Shown piece after piece: positions 53,561 to 64,000 of a stretch of 64,000 nucleotides of DNA. Every line of letters begins with the position of its first letter. The stretch's first letter is position 1. Position numbers and translations under genes: made by a program. The notes beneath the pieces are model-generated. The model did not search any database. It saw only the letters and a list, made by a program, of their open reading frames with translations, and was not told where the DNA came from. The stretch is from NCBI GenBank assembly GCA_029204225.1, contig CM055103.1, positions 23,932,163 to 23,996,162 of the forward strand. The letters run 5' to 3'. The DNA comes from Diphasiastrum complanatum. Its lineage: Eukaryota > Streptophyta > Lycopodiopsida > Lycopodiales > Lycopodiaceae.

Positions 53561-54839
53561 AGATTAACTTTGTGTATCTCTACAAACTGTGTAAAAACAC
53601 TTGTAAAACTATAGACTGTGGAAAAATATAAGAAAATCTATAGAACTGGATAAACAACGGATGAAGATTAAAACCGATTAGTCGATTGGTAAGAAGGAGA
53701 ATAATCCAACAAGATCGACTTCACATCAAATGATGGAGTATGGGCAAAGTTAAAATCAAATACTCTTAGCACTTTTTGAGAGACGGAGGAGCAGTCTTGG
53801 GATCATAAAGCTATCATGTTTTGAGAGGGAACTGAAGAAACAAAACGTTTCTATTTACAAAGCTTTTCTAGCTTTCAGCCCTCTGCCTGACGAAGATGTT
53901 CGCGAACACAAAAGTCAAGAGACACGAAGCACGAAAGTTTCGCGAACACCTAACCGGAAGACACGAACACGAAAGAATCGTGAACGAGAATCTTTTGCGG
54001 TCCAATGCGAGAAATTCAAACGACGGAAACAAAACCAATGATGCGACACGAAAAATGTCGCAAAACCTCTTTGCCCTCATGCTCCAAAGAGTACCAGCAA
54101 AGATCATGCAAGTACCCAAAAGTACAGATATCTGATCTGATGGCATGACGTCAGTAGATACACTCTAGGTTGTGGCTAATCTGCCACTCTTGTAATTTCC
54201 TTATTAGTTGTAGATGCTTAATCACTCTAATCTTAAAAGTTACAAACAGTGACTATATACTTATTGGATGATACTTGACACATATACAAAAAAATATTCT
54301 GATGCTAGTAAGTAATCAAGACAAAATACAGACAAGAAGTCTGCCTATGTGCGAGATGAGTTTTGTGAGCAGGATCCATAGTGATCCACAGGTCCGCTAG
54401 TAAGCGAGACATCCACTCGTAAGAGAAGTGTGTTTCTCTCACGCCAACGCACTGCATGGATCTGCATGTAGTGCTTGAAGAATCAAAGAGAAAATCAATA
54501 GATGATCTCATAGCCATTGTGCACATGTCAATTTATGATGTATGATCTTGAATGCAAATGTGTCTACTATTATTCGTGTGTCTGATTCTCTCATTCATTT
54601 AAATTTTGCACATTGGTTGAATTTGTTGAATGCTGCATTAATTCATAAACGTAGGTCAGCAATGCCTGACTACATTCATGAGGACTGTAGGAGCGATTCA
54701 GCTAGCAGTGTCTAGCAATCGCATCTGAACTCCATCCAAACTGCATTGCGCCATGGTTGCTTCGCCTTCGCGACTGTTTCGCGAAACTTTCGCAATCGCG
54801 ATTCATTCATATGTGTGTCATTAGATCTCAAATAATGGG
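53561..54839. other. Non-coding DNA between copia fragments
   Basis: No supported gene. Around 53,890-54,060 there are short repeats of a CGCGAACAC/GACACGAA type, and CG-rich versions (TTCGCGAAAC) recur near 54,770. It may be LTR sequence of an unidentified element. Confidence 0.35.
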
Positions 54840-55281
54840 ATTAACAAGCATTCAAATGTGATTTAGGATCAAACAAGCAATCTCTTGATCAAACCAAATG
54901 TGTCCACCCAGGCCTAGGTGCCCTACCTAACCCTCTTCAAAAGCTTATAACTTTTTATTGGCTCAACCAAATGGAATCAACTGATTGCTATAAAAACTAT
55001 ACAACACTAGCTTTCAAACAAGCTATCTAGCAAGATTTTTGGATCAAACATGAAAGAAAACTCTCAAACTGGCATTGGATGTTCCTCACATGTGTTTGAG
55101 CACTTGATTCCGTATAGCACCAGGTCAAACCCAATCAATGCCCTATTGATCTCTTTTGATCCAAGATTAAACAAGATAGCTAGGAAAATGAGCCTAGTCA
55201 CTTTCTAGCTCACTATTGATGCAAAAATTTCCATACTAATGATGAAAAATGCATGGTAACCTCAGGTAGGCTTTGATACCA
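54840..55281 (-). other. Leader and PBS of a truncated reverse copia
   Basis: The reverse complement of GGCTTTGATACCA (55,269-55,281) is TGGTATCAAAGCC, a PBS with one difference. The 430-bp leader (with AAATGTGTCCACCCAGG near 54,896) matches the leader at 31,620-31,990. Gag is absent. Confidence 0.7.
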
Positions 55282-56025
55282 TGTGAATTTCACATGTGTG
55301 GAGTGTCCACTAAGTGTGATTTAGATCTCCTAAGGTGTGTGAATGCACAATGATCAAGATTAGATTGAGATTCAAGATCTATCTCACTCTCAAAGGCAAA
55401 GACACACTACTACATGCATTTACTCAAAACCAAAGAACATACACACGTGTGGAAAGTTGTCCTTTAAAAAAACTAATTATGAAAAAGGCCTACTTTCGGG
55501 TAGAGAGAAAATGCAATCAATTGCTCTCGGGTAGAGAGAGAAAGCAAGCGAACACTTAGACTCAAAATCTTGATTGATCTCAAAACTACTTAGCAACAAC
55601 TGAGAAATACAATGACACTAGTAGATCCACGGGGTAGTTCACTCTCAAAATCTATTGGATCATTGTCAGGCACCTCTTAATTCTATTGGACCAATGATGC
55701 ATCCACCTCTTGATTCTATTGGACCATTCTCAAGCATATCTCAAATCCTATTGGACCATTGATGCTTCCACCTCTAAATTCAATTGGACCTCTTGAACTT
55801 TGACTTGTCACACATCAAACTAAATCAAAACACTTGTCAACAACCTATTTAGCTCGAGTTTCACCTTTTACACTGCTTTGGCTCAATAGAGGCATTACAT
55901 GTTGATTTGACCAATTTGCCATCTATGCCAATTTTGACCCTATCAATGTTCTACACCAAGATGCTTGACATAGAAAAGTGTAAGACCCCTACAACTAACA
56001 TAGATAACCATTTTCATTTTTCACA
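55282..56025 (-). mobile_element. LTR of the truncated reverse copia
   Basis: 744 bp, starting TGTGAAAAATGAAAATGG and ending CACATGTGAAATTCACA on the reverse strand, next to the PBS. Same family as 32,010-32,670, with repeated TCTATTGGACCATTG-type segments at 55,640-55,790. Confidence 0.75.
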
Positions 56026-56279
56026 GCTTGTCCATTGGTCAAGTTAAAGCAATGATGTAGCTAATTTTTCTAGACTTTGATGGTTTAAGTGAAACTCAAA
56101 ATCATGTTTGATAGGGGTTTAACCTTTGTTAGGCTAGAAAATTGATTGTTCATTGACCACCTAATTGGCAATCAACACCATCAGTTTGATATTTTATATT
56201 AAGTTATTGACATGTGTTTTGAACCTGACTATTGACCAGTTGTCCATGTAGAACACCTTGACTATTATTCCCAAGATTT

Positions 56280-57230
56280 TGTCTCTAGATCTTCAATTGT
56301 GTGAATCTACTTGTCCTCATAGCCAAATTGCTTTGATTGCCAAGGATGATCATTTGATTCTTGGTCTTTCTCGAGATCAAAACTCCATAGATGATTGTGA
56401 TCCCCATATAAAATTTTAACTTACTTATTACTTGATTAATTTCCTTGGTCACCACATGTATCATAGTAAACTCATCCAATTGACCATCATTTGCATATGA
56501 AATTTGCTCTTCCAACTGACTACCTTTTGATTTGACAATATCATCTTCTTGATCAAAGTCTACATCTTTTTGTCACTTCACTGATTAACTTCATTGTTGG
56601 AATTGTCTTCATCTTTAGAACTGTGTTCATTTTCTTATTCCTTTTTCTGTTGTCGATCCACAAATACTTTTATTTGACTAATCAATTTTTATAGTTGTCT
56701 CATTGTTTTTTGGAACCACTTTTTGTATTGTTCTTCTTTCCTTTTGGCTTCTATTTTTAGCCTTTGTTCTCATTTCTCGTACCCTAATGCATATTTCATT
56801 GTTTCTCTTAATTGAAAACCAGATTGTAGAGAAGTAGTTTGTAGGTAATTTTCTATAGCACTCCAATAATAAGATTGTAAATCATATACATAAGATTATA
56901 CAAGATATACTTCTCCATAGTCAAACACTATAGCCATTTGTTGTAATTTTTTATTGTACTCTACAAATATAGAAGTTTGGTTCAAGGAACAACATTGAGA
57001 AAATTGGATTGATTGAAAACTTGTCTAAATTCACAATAAAAAAGTCTTAAATAATGTTTTGAACACGTTCATGGAAACCAAGTGAAGAAGAGAAAACCAT
57101 ATCATTTTCACCAATTTCTCCATGATATAGAAGTTATATTCTAATCCTTCGAGCCAATTATCCACATCAAGTAGTGAGTGCCTCCATCAAATGTAGGACT
57201 AACATGTTTAGACAATCGTTTACTGTTACA
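56280..57230 (-). pseudogene. Retrotransposon gag remnant, reverse strand
   Basis: Read downwards from 57,220: PTFDGG, then after a frameshift VDNWLEGLEYNFYIMEKL, the N-terminus of a gypsy-type gag domain. Further down: LRETMKYALGYEK, a Lys/Arg-rich helix (RMRTKAKNRSQKERR) and MEEQISYANDGQLDEF. Many stops. No zinc knuckle or pol identified. Confidence 0.5.
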
Positions 57231-57304
57231 AAAAGTATTTTATTGAGTAGTGACCTTCTACCATTCATTAGCATGGTTTGTAGATAAGTGTTTCATGTTA
57301 AATT

Positions 57305-57554
57305 TTCACACGTGTGGGATAGCCCAAAAGTGTAATTGATCTCCTAAGATATAGGTGAAGATCAAGCTATAGATTGATTGATTTTCAAAATCTATCTCAC
57401 AAATCTAAGGCACTCACCAAGTTTGTATACCAAATCTTCAACCTAAGACTTGATTTGAACTCGCCCTCTCAAGACTAGCTTTCTAGCAACAACTTCCTAA
57501 AAATGGATTGTCCTTTGATCAATGATTATCCTCTTGTACTTGGCTTTGATACCA
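57305..57554 (-). mobile_element. LTR fragment plus adjoining PBS
   Basis: 57,305-57,420 (TTCACACGTGTGGGATAGCC, then TGATCTCCTAAGATAT) matches the LTR near 55,288. At 57,542-57,554 a GGCTTTGATACCA gives a reverse PBS belonging to the sequence on its right. Confidence 0.55.
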
Positions 57555-58649
57555 TGTTGAAATTATATTGCAAAGGACCATAAATGAACCTACATAAGGC
57601 TCCAAGAGTGATTGATTGATTGATACACCTATCTATTGCAAAACTAGTCACAAGATCTTGATTTAGAAACACAATATTGGATCCCACAATCAAGAGCAAT
57701 CAGAACCATTGATCAAAACATGGAATTACGAACCCACACGTGTGTTACGGACTCCATTATAGAATATTATCAGAGATTAAGTGGAATCAAGTTTATATAC
57801 CAAAGCATTCACAAAAACTCATGACAAATGTGTAAAAACCTCAAGATTGCCAATTTGCTCCAAAAATTCTATCTCCTTACTATGGAATGGTGAATAGTAT
57901 ATACAAAAGCTCTTCCCCACCTCAAGTTGGGTGAGAATCCAGGAAGATGATTGACCATTTTTGCCCTAATTTGTCAATCTTACCTAACCCTAGAGTTTTG
58001 CCAAGTTGTGGCTAGGTTGGTTATCCACCTCCATGATTCAAGGAATTTGGTCCTATAATTTAAGAATTATGACCAAAAAAACCTAACCCACCCTATGAAT
58101 GATATCTAACCTATCTAGAGGATCCTACACACATGGAAACATGGACTCACACGTGTGGGGCCCACCTACGTACAATCTACATGATTTTGATCAAGCTAGA
58201 TTTGTCAATTTTTGGCAATTTCTCATGCAAAATTAGAATTTGCTGATGTTTGTCACCTTTGTGATCAATAAAATAGCATGTTTTATTTTAATGCTATTTT
58301 CAAGTATGAAATTTAATTATTGAACTTATGTGTGAGATAATAGGCATGAATCTAACTGCCTATGCCAAGCATTGAATGCATTTTGAGAGATGTTATCAAT
58401 GCTTATGGATTTACAGCTCTCAGAATAGAAATGCATAAACAAGATGCAACATGAGTAAATGCAAAATGGATGTGTTGATGCTTGAATATGCACTTTTTCT
58501 CCATTTGAAAACCTACACACTATAAATAAAACATTGAAATCAATCTTCAATGATGAGCACAACAAAATAGAAGCCCAAAACTTATTCATCTCTCCAATGT
58601 TGCTCCTTGTTGGCTGCAAATTGTTCTTCCCACATACAAGATGCTTGAT
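57555..58649 (-). other. Probable LTR and flank, reverse strand
   Basis: TGTTGAAATTATATTGC begins right after the PBS, so an LTR probably extends rightwards. ACACGTGTG motifs at 57,737 and 58,151 are like those in the other LTRs. The outer end is not defined. No coding region recognised. Confidence 0.4.
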
Positions 58650-58661
58650 GCTCTGATACCA
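58650..58661 (-). other. Primer-binding site, initiator Met-tRNA type
   Basis: GCTCTGATACCA is a perfect reverse PBS, followed on the plus strand by ATGTGATGATAC, compatible with an LTR starting one or two bases later. Confidence 0.75.
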
Positions 58662-59250
58662 ATGTGATGATACTAATTATCTACATTCTAATAGTGTAGA
58701 TCAAAAAGAAAAAAAGGATTCAAGAACTAGCAATAGCTTGAGGAAGAAGATAGAGGAGCATTGACATGAGAGAGAGAGAGAGAGAGAGAGGGCTTATATT
58801 AGAAAGAGGAGAAAAATGTGACCAATGAGAGAGGAACAAAGTACTTAGAATCTGCAAGAGGTATGAGTACTCAAAAGACATAGTCGATGATTTTTCAAAT
58901 AATACCCTTAATAGAGAGCCTTGAAAAAGGACCTAGCCTTAGAGTGAATCTCAGGTTTAGGCTTCAAAATGAATTAATAGAGGACCCTTACCCATCTCTA
59001 AGTCAAATTGATATTTATATCATAAAAAGCTTTCAATAAGTCACGAAATCGTGACAGTACCTCTATGATAGTTCATGCCAAATTTGAACTTTTGAATAAG
59101 TTCAGTCCATTTGGCCTTTCGGCCTCTAAAGTCAACAACATCACACATATTTTGAAGGGATTGATGATTAGTCATCATCATAAATTTGGTAGCATACAAA
59201 TAATGCCTCTTAATTTTCAAAATTTAAATGACTACAAATTTTTCTTTTTA
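58662..59250 (-). other. Probable LTR remnant with GA tract, then non-coding DNA
   Basis: Follows the PBS at 58,650. It holds a (GA)n tract at 58,768-58,791. No genes recognised. Confidence 0.4.
58768..58791. repeat. (GA)n microsatellite
   Basis: About 12 uninterrupted GA units. Confidence 0.95.
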
Positions 59251-59330
59251 TAGGTATAATAGCTACACTAAGCATGATCTAACTTCTTTATAGGTATAAT
59301 AGCTACACTAAGCATGATCTAACTTCTTTC
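59251..59330. repeat. 40-bp tandem duplication, nearly perfect
   Basis: TAGGTATAATAGCTACACTA plus AGCATGATCTAACTTCTTTA occurs twice with one difference at the last base. It is the most recent-looking duplication in the window. Confidence 0.95.
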
Positions 59331-59339
59331 TTTCATTAG

Positions 59340-59990
59340 CAATTGTTCTACCATCCATTTACCACAAAAGGTCTATTAGGATCAACTGTGTGTAAAATTA
59401 GAATTCTAGAAGCACAATGCTTCAAAGTTTAAAACTCTCATTCATGGAATTTGTCCAAACTATTCCCCTTAAGGATATTCATTAGGGGCAATGCTACTTT
59501 GGCATAGTCCATAATGTATTTGTAAAAGGATCCAAAAGCCAATGAATGATTTCACATCACAAATTGTTTGCAGTTGTGGCCATCCATGTACCTTGCAAAT
59601 CTTACCATAATCAATCTCGATGTCACAATTAGATATGATGAGCCAAGTATTTGAGTTTGGTTTGAAAAAACACACATTTCAACTTCTTAGCATAGAGTTT
59701 TTTCTATTTTACGAACTCTAAGACAATATGCAAATGATCTTCATACTCCTCAAAGGTCCAACTTCAAATCCATATGTTGTCCAAATATATTATCACAAAC
59801 ATCTCCATATATGGACAAAAAATATCGATGTGGCCGATGCATTTGCGAGTCCGAATGGTTATTTTAGAAGCTTATAGTGGCCATACTTTGCTCAACCTTT
59901 GTTTTTTATTGTCTTTTTGTTCAACTTATAGTCGACATAGATGCAAGTGTCTTTCTTGTTTTTGCTAACTAAAAGAACTAGTGCTCCCAA
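59340..59990 (-). pseudogene. Ty3/gypsy reverse transcriptase relic, reverse strand
   Basis: Read downwards: CIYVDYKLNKKTIKN (family R-x-C-V-D-Y-R-x-L-N), YGHYKLLK, PFGLANASATS, then after many stops ICDVKSFIGFWILLQ (the family's E-x-R-S-F-L-G-L), and a scrap of the connection region. The catalytic YxDD is not legible. Very old. Confidence 0.55.
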
Positions 59991-62333
59991 AGAAACTTAC
60001 TAGGCCCAATGTAACCCATTTTAGGAAACCCTTGGAGTGGCTTGGAAATCTCATCTTCTTCCTTCTAGATGACCCAGTACAAAAATGATGATATAAGAGC
60101 ATTATCAAGAGGCAGCTTAATTTGATGGTTAACACTACTCAAAATCATCGAGAAAAGAGAAGACCGTCGCTTTGAAGGCATCTTGGAAGGTATTCCATGT
60201 AATAGAAGTATTAGTCATTTTATTAAGATCCGAACACACGTGTGCATCTCACGCAAGAACATGAGGACAATAGAAAGCTCGGTATTGTCCCATGCATTGT
60301 GCATGAAAAATGGCCACTCCATTTATCCAACTAGTACAATACCACATTACGATGCTTGTTTTTCTTCTAGGTCAAACATGGGATACATGACGACTGGCTT
60401 CGGGTTCGTCATCTTTGCTCATCTCATGTCTTGACTGCATCTCTAGAAGTCGATTCTACAAAGAGTTAATTTTTTGAACCCATTGAAGTTGGTCGAATTC
60501 ACATGCATGGTGTGGCGAGAAAGTTCCTTAACTAAAGAGTACAATGGGCTCCATTTTGTACTAAGGGAGGTTCCCTAGAAAATTTGGCAAGAGTTTAGTA
60601 TCAGAAGAGGATTAAAAGACTTTAGAGCTCCTAAAAAGCTAAGGTGAAAAGTAAAGCAAGTGAATGTGGAAATGGAACTTATAACCACTCCTTCCTCACT
60701 TAAGTCTTTACTAGGTGGTGGACCCAGAGGGCACCACCTCATGTGTGCATGATGTAGCAACCTTTATGGGCCCCACCTAATCTCCATCACCACCCTCTAT
60801 AAGCCACCTCACCCAAGTAACCCTTGGATCAAGCCTAACACTCCAAGTCCAAAGTGGAATCCAAATCACATGACCATACGACCTTTTTGGCCTACTATAG
60901 GATTCTATCATTGGCTCTCAGCCGTAGTACAGATCGAAAGTCCCATGTTCCCACTTTCTCGAAAACATTCTCGTTTCCAAGGGTCCATACGTTCTCATTC
61001 CCATTCCTTGGCACCCACACTTCCAATTCTTTGTTATGCCTATCAAACGAGGTGAATGTTGAAAGGTAAGATGTGCAATCCAAATGATGATTTCATGGAT
61101 GTTTTTGTTATCTACCAATTGACTAACAAATAATTGTTATATGTAGTTGAGAGCAAGAAAGGAATAATCTATCCAATACAAAAATATTGAGACAACTATT
61201 AACATAGTTAACAAAAACATTTTAGAAAAAGCAAGATGAGTCCCTAGTTAGTTGAGTAGTCTAGTGCATAGCCATGCAAGATGGTAGGCAAACCTTGCTA
61301 GCTTGAATTTTAATTCTCTTCAAGCCATAGTTGATCCTGGCAATATAGATGTAAGATCTATCTTGTTTTGATCTATTTATGGAAGCTAGTTGTGAGCTTT
61401 TCTAACACAAAATTAACCTTTACAACTCCAAAGAAGACTTGTGAAAAAAATTTCAATTTCAATTTCAATTTTTATTTTTATTAAGGCTTCTCAAAAGATC
61501 CAAAATAATCAAATTTGGATAATCAAAATGACTATTTTTTTTTGCTCTGTGAAAAACAAAGGTTTTATGACGACTATAGCATTAATTGGTAAATAAAAAA
61601 CTATGATGACTATTACAAATTATAGCAAAAAATCAACTACCAAAACACAAAAACAATGTAAAGAATTCAGCCCATATAGCAAGCACAATGGGACCATGTC
61701 ACATTTCAACCAAACCAAAAACAAGCTTTCCCATAGCACTACCTTTATGAAAGACAAGCTATTTGATCAAACATTTATGAAGTTTAAACTAACCAAAATA
61801 AAGTTAGAACTATTGCACCTTACACGATGATCATCAATTCTAAACTCTTATTGTTGAAACCGACTAAAGTAAGGACACAATCAAGTGACAAATGCTCTAT
61901 AATTGCCCATCCATAGAAATATGTGGTGCACTAGAGCTATAGACTACCATCAATCATGCCTCCACTAGGCTAAGACTCCCATACCATCGCATCCTATCTT
62001 CAACCCTCGCATAGTTGCATTTTGAGGCCAAAACACTGGCTTGGTCGCGGACGAGCTCTTCATACTTAGGATGAGAATGAATACCAAACTCTATGTAAAT
62101 AGTACAAGCGGGGTCATCTGCCCCAACATGGTCAGGCTCAAACTATGGACACGCGTTATCTTTTGAAGATGGTTTCAAGGGGTATATGTAAGGCTGAAGT
62201 CTTTGAAGCAAGACTCTTTCGATTCACACATAATTGAAGGAAATTTTAGCATTTGATAATAACATTCTCAACAAACGATGAGTTAAATTGATGATGATAA
62301 GTATTTTTTCATGGGCTATCTCAGACAAATTAA
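59991..62333. other. Decayed non-coding DNA
   Basis: No supported genes. At 61,225-61,275 a segment (AAGCAAGATGAGTCCCTAG, AGTAGTCTAGTGC) matches the repeat at 580-625. A TTCAATTTCAATTTCAATTT tract lies near 61,452. The first 150 bp may be more of the gypsy RT relic. Confidence 0.4.
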
Positions 62334-62914
62334 TCAGTAACTGAGAATGAAGTACACGGCAATCAAGCCGCTAATGAATAGCAACATTCTTGCAAAATCT
62401 GCATACATTTGACGACTGACTTGCTGATGCAATTTCCGACGTTCAGTTCTCAGATCTTCCTCCAAAAGCATGACCGCTGTGCAAAGTCGTTGATACCTCT
62501 GTCAGGAGCAAAGAAGAAATTTAGCTACTGTGCATTCTTATACATTGCATTGGAGAAAATAGAAGACCTTAGAGCATGCAATTTGAAAAAAAAAAATTGT
62601 CAAGAGTGTGGATATGGTAAGATTATACTGCCGAAGAGTCTAGAAAAGCATCTCGAGAAGCAGAATTATCTTTCTCTCTCTTTAATTTATCCTCTGCAAG
62701 GGAAAATAACAAGTAAATATATGAATGAAATAGGGCATTCTATTTCAAAAAGCTCGAAAAATTATCGTTCACGAAGGTCTATAAGGTATCAACCAGCATG
62801 AAGAAAGCGAATACGACCAGAACAGCAGACAGATTGGATTGATAGAAGAACTCGGAGCGCAGCGTTGCAGCGCCTCAGAGCTTGACAGCTCGCTTGCAGA
62901 TTCGGATTTGCCAT
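62334..62914 (-). CDS. Possible small tail-anchored membrane protein, two exons
   Basis: I do not recognise the family. The last exon, 62,498-62,334, follows a good acceptor (TTTGCTCCTGACAG) and encodes 54 residues: a charged helix (LLEEDLRTERRKLHQQ), SRQMYADFARM, then a hydrophobic segment LLFISGLIAVYFIL and a two-residue tail, the pattern of a C-terminal membrane anchor. Upstream at 62,914 an ATG starts MANPNLQASCQALRRCNAAL. The segment is GC-richer than its surroundings, but the frame join to the last exon depends on which donor is used (candidates near 62,800-62,815), so the middle is unresolved. It may be a real low-expression gene or chance; the clean last exon is the best evidence. Confidence 0.35.
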
Positions 62915-63150
62915 AGCAATAACAGTCAGTAGACGTTGAGCATTGCTGCCTCTGACATAACCTTTTGATGTTGCGTACGAAAAGCAGAGCAAAGCAATCA
63001 GAGATGCCGTACAAGGTCACTTCCTCCGTACAAGGTCACCTCCTCGGTCAGGGAAGGGCCTTACCCGCCTCCGCCAAAGTCCCTTCCCCTTGGGTGCCTT
63101 AGTGCCTTCGGTCAAAGTCCATTCCCCAAGTGAAATGCTTCTTGGTTTCC
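62915..63150. other. GC-richer upstream region
   Basis: A GC-rich patch relative to the window, with direct repeats GTACAAGGTCACTTCCTCCG / GTACAAGGTCACCTCCTCGG at 63,008-63,045 and CCTTCCCC-type repeats to 63,130. It could hold the promoter of the 62,334-62,914 gene or be part of a SINE with the tRNA-like relic to its right. Confidence 0.4.
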
Positions 63151-63220
63151 AAGGGAAGGCTCGAACTTGAGATCCAAAAAACTTTAGATGTCAAGGTAAT
63201 CAATTGAGCCAACCCTGTTG
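63151..63220 (-). other. tRNA-like (SINE-head) relic
   Basis: On the reverse strand: GGTTGGCTCAATTGATTACC (A-box-like) and, about 36 bp later, CAAGTTCGAGCCTTCCC (B-box-like GTTCGAGCC). The spacing suits a pol III promoter. No closed cloverleaf is visible. Confidence 0.45.
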
Positions 63221-63507
63221 GTATCCCCGAGAAATGGCCTTGGATGGGTGAGATTGTTATTTTTTAATAAACTAACCAATCCTATGCTTTGTGCTGGATC
63301 ATCTTATTATTAATTGCTCAACTCCAAAGAGGTGCATGGGTGGACCAGAGAGGGTCTCACCTCTACAAGGGTTCATAAAACTCTATGCATTGTCAAGTAT
63401 CCATTATGAGGGAGGTTTTCAATGTTTGGATGCGGGTGGAGACACACTATGTCGTGTTGAAAAACACGTTGATCTTGTAGGGTTGAGCCTCACTTATTAT
63501 TAGAACA

Positions 63508-63600
63508 ATTAAGTTACTCATTTATCAACAAGTTCAATTAATGCTATATCAATTAAATTTACTCATTTATCAACAAATTGAGTTAATGCTATATCATCAA
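63508..63600. repeat. Tandem duplication of about 43 bp
   Basis: TTACTCATTTATCAACAA..TT.A.TTAATGCTATATCA occurs twice, the second copy starting near 63,551. Confidence 0.8.
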
Positions 63601-63683
63601 TTAAATTGATGTCCCATTTGTCATGATTGCACCTATTAGCATTAATGCAATCATCTAGTAGTATTGATCTAACGTTAGTGTTT

Positions 63684-63788
63684 GGGAAACCTCTTTGGAA
63701 TGATAGTATATTTTCCTATACCCAGATTCATGTATGGGAAACCTCTTTGGAGTTACCCTATATTTTTCTATACCCAGGTTCATGTATC
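63684..63788. repeat. 52-bp tandem duplication
   Basis: GGGAAACCTCTTTGGA, then TATATTTTCCTATACCCAG and TTCATGTAT, occurs twice with substitutions; the second copy starts at 63,736. Confidence 0.9.
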
Positions 63789-64000
63789 GGCTTTTTGAAA
63801 TTAATATCGATACCACAAAATTTGAAAGCGTCATCAGTGCTCCGGTGCCTAGTAAAAGAAATAACTCATCATTGCTTAGTGAAGGGAAGCCTACCTCACA
63901 AATCTTGCTTTTTCTAAAAAGAAACCTCAACTTTAGGGTTTTGACATTTATGCTGATTTCCTACTATTAAATCTTGATTGTGACAAATGATGCAACTATA

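Larger units (their letters stand above)
63221..64000. other. Non-coding DNA with short tandem repeats
   Basis: No gene recognised. Two tandem duplications are listed separately. The remaining short open stretches look like chance. Confidence 0.4.

Noticed and set aside
53868-54146. Open frames on both strands with Arg/Asn-rich products
   Set aside because: Explained by short CGCGAACAC/ACGAAAG repeats; no domain.

Overview
The window looks like a land-plant nuclear genome. It is AT-rich and carries one recognisable spliced host gene, a group-6-type remorin. It is packed with decayed Ty1/copia and Ty3/gypsy LTR retrotransposons in both orientations, several with a primer-binding site (PBS) matching plant initiator-Met tRNA. 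I cannot name the species. The density of old, nested, truncated elements suggests a large repeat-rich genome such as a gymnosperm or fern.

Layout. 1-5.5 kb: remorin gene with three visible exons; its 3-kb second intron holds a LINE ORF1-like remnant. 5.5-10.6 kb: decayed intergenic DNA, a complex minisatellite, and a reverse-strand gypsy 5' end (gag, leader, PBS, LTR). 10.7-13.9 kb: forward copia with LTR, PBS, gag, protease, integrase and the start of reverse transcriptase (RT). 15-24 kb: three more copia fragments, one with a 1.7-kb open reading frame. 25-28.9 kb: reverse-strand genes of an unknown family (gene B; gene A copy 1) plus a foldback. 29.3-32.7 kb: reverse copia with both ends but most of pol deleted. 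37.4-39.7 and 46.9-47.7 kb: two halves of one gypsy element, split inside the RT.

The interval between those halves (about 39,672-46,939) is the most interesting part. It is a discrete 7.3-kb insertion with short imperfect inverted terminal repeats, carrying spliced non-retroelement genes: a coiled-coil basic protein (gene C), a divergent histone H3-like protein followed in the same direction by a Ulp1/C48-type cysteine protease (probably once a single H3-linker-protease gene), and a convergent unknown gene A whose diverged relative lies at 27.6-28.9 kb. The H3 promoter region has seven CACGTG palindromes in 216 bp between opposed TATA boxes. This copy is decayed, with stops, frameshifts and an apparently lost splice acceptor. 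No transposase was recognised, so it looks like a non-autonomous or gene-capturing DNA element.

47.7-59 kb: more copia fragments, orphan LTRs and microsatellites. 59-64 kb: a gypsy RT relic, a possible small tail-anchored gene on the reverse strand, a tRNA-like relic and short tandem duplications.

Splice sites and domains were read by eye, and no similarity search was run.
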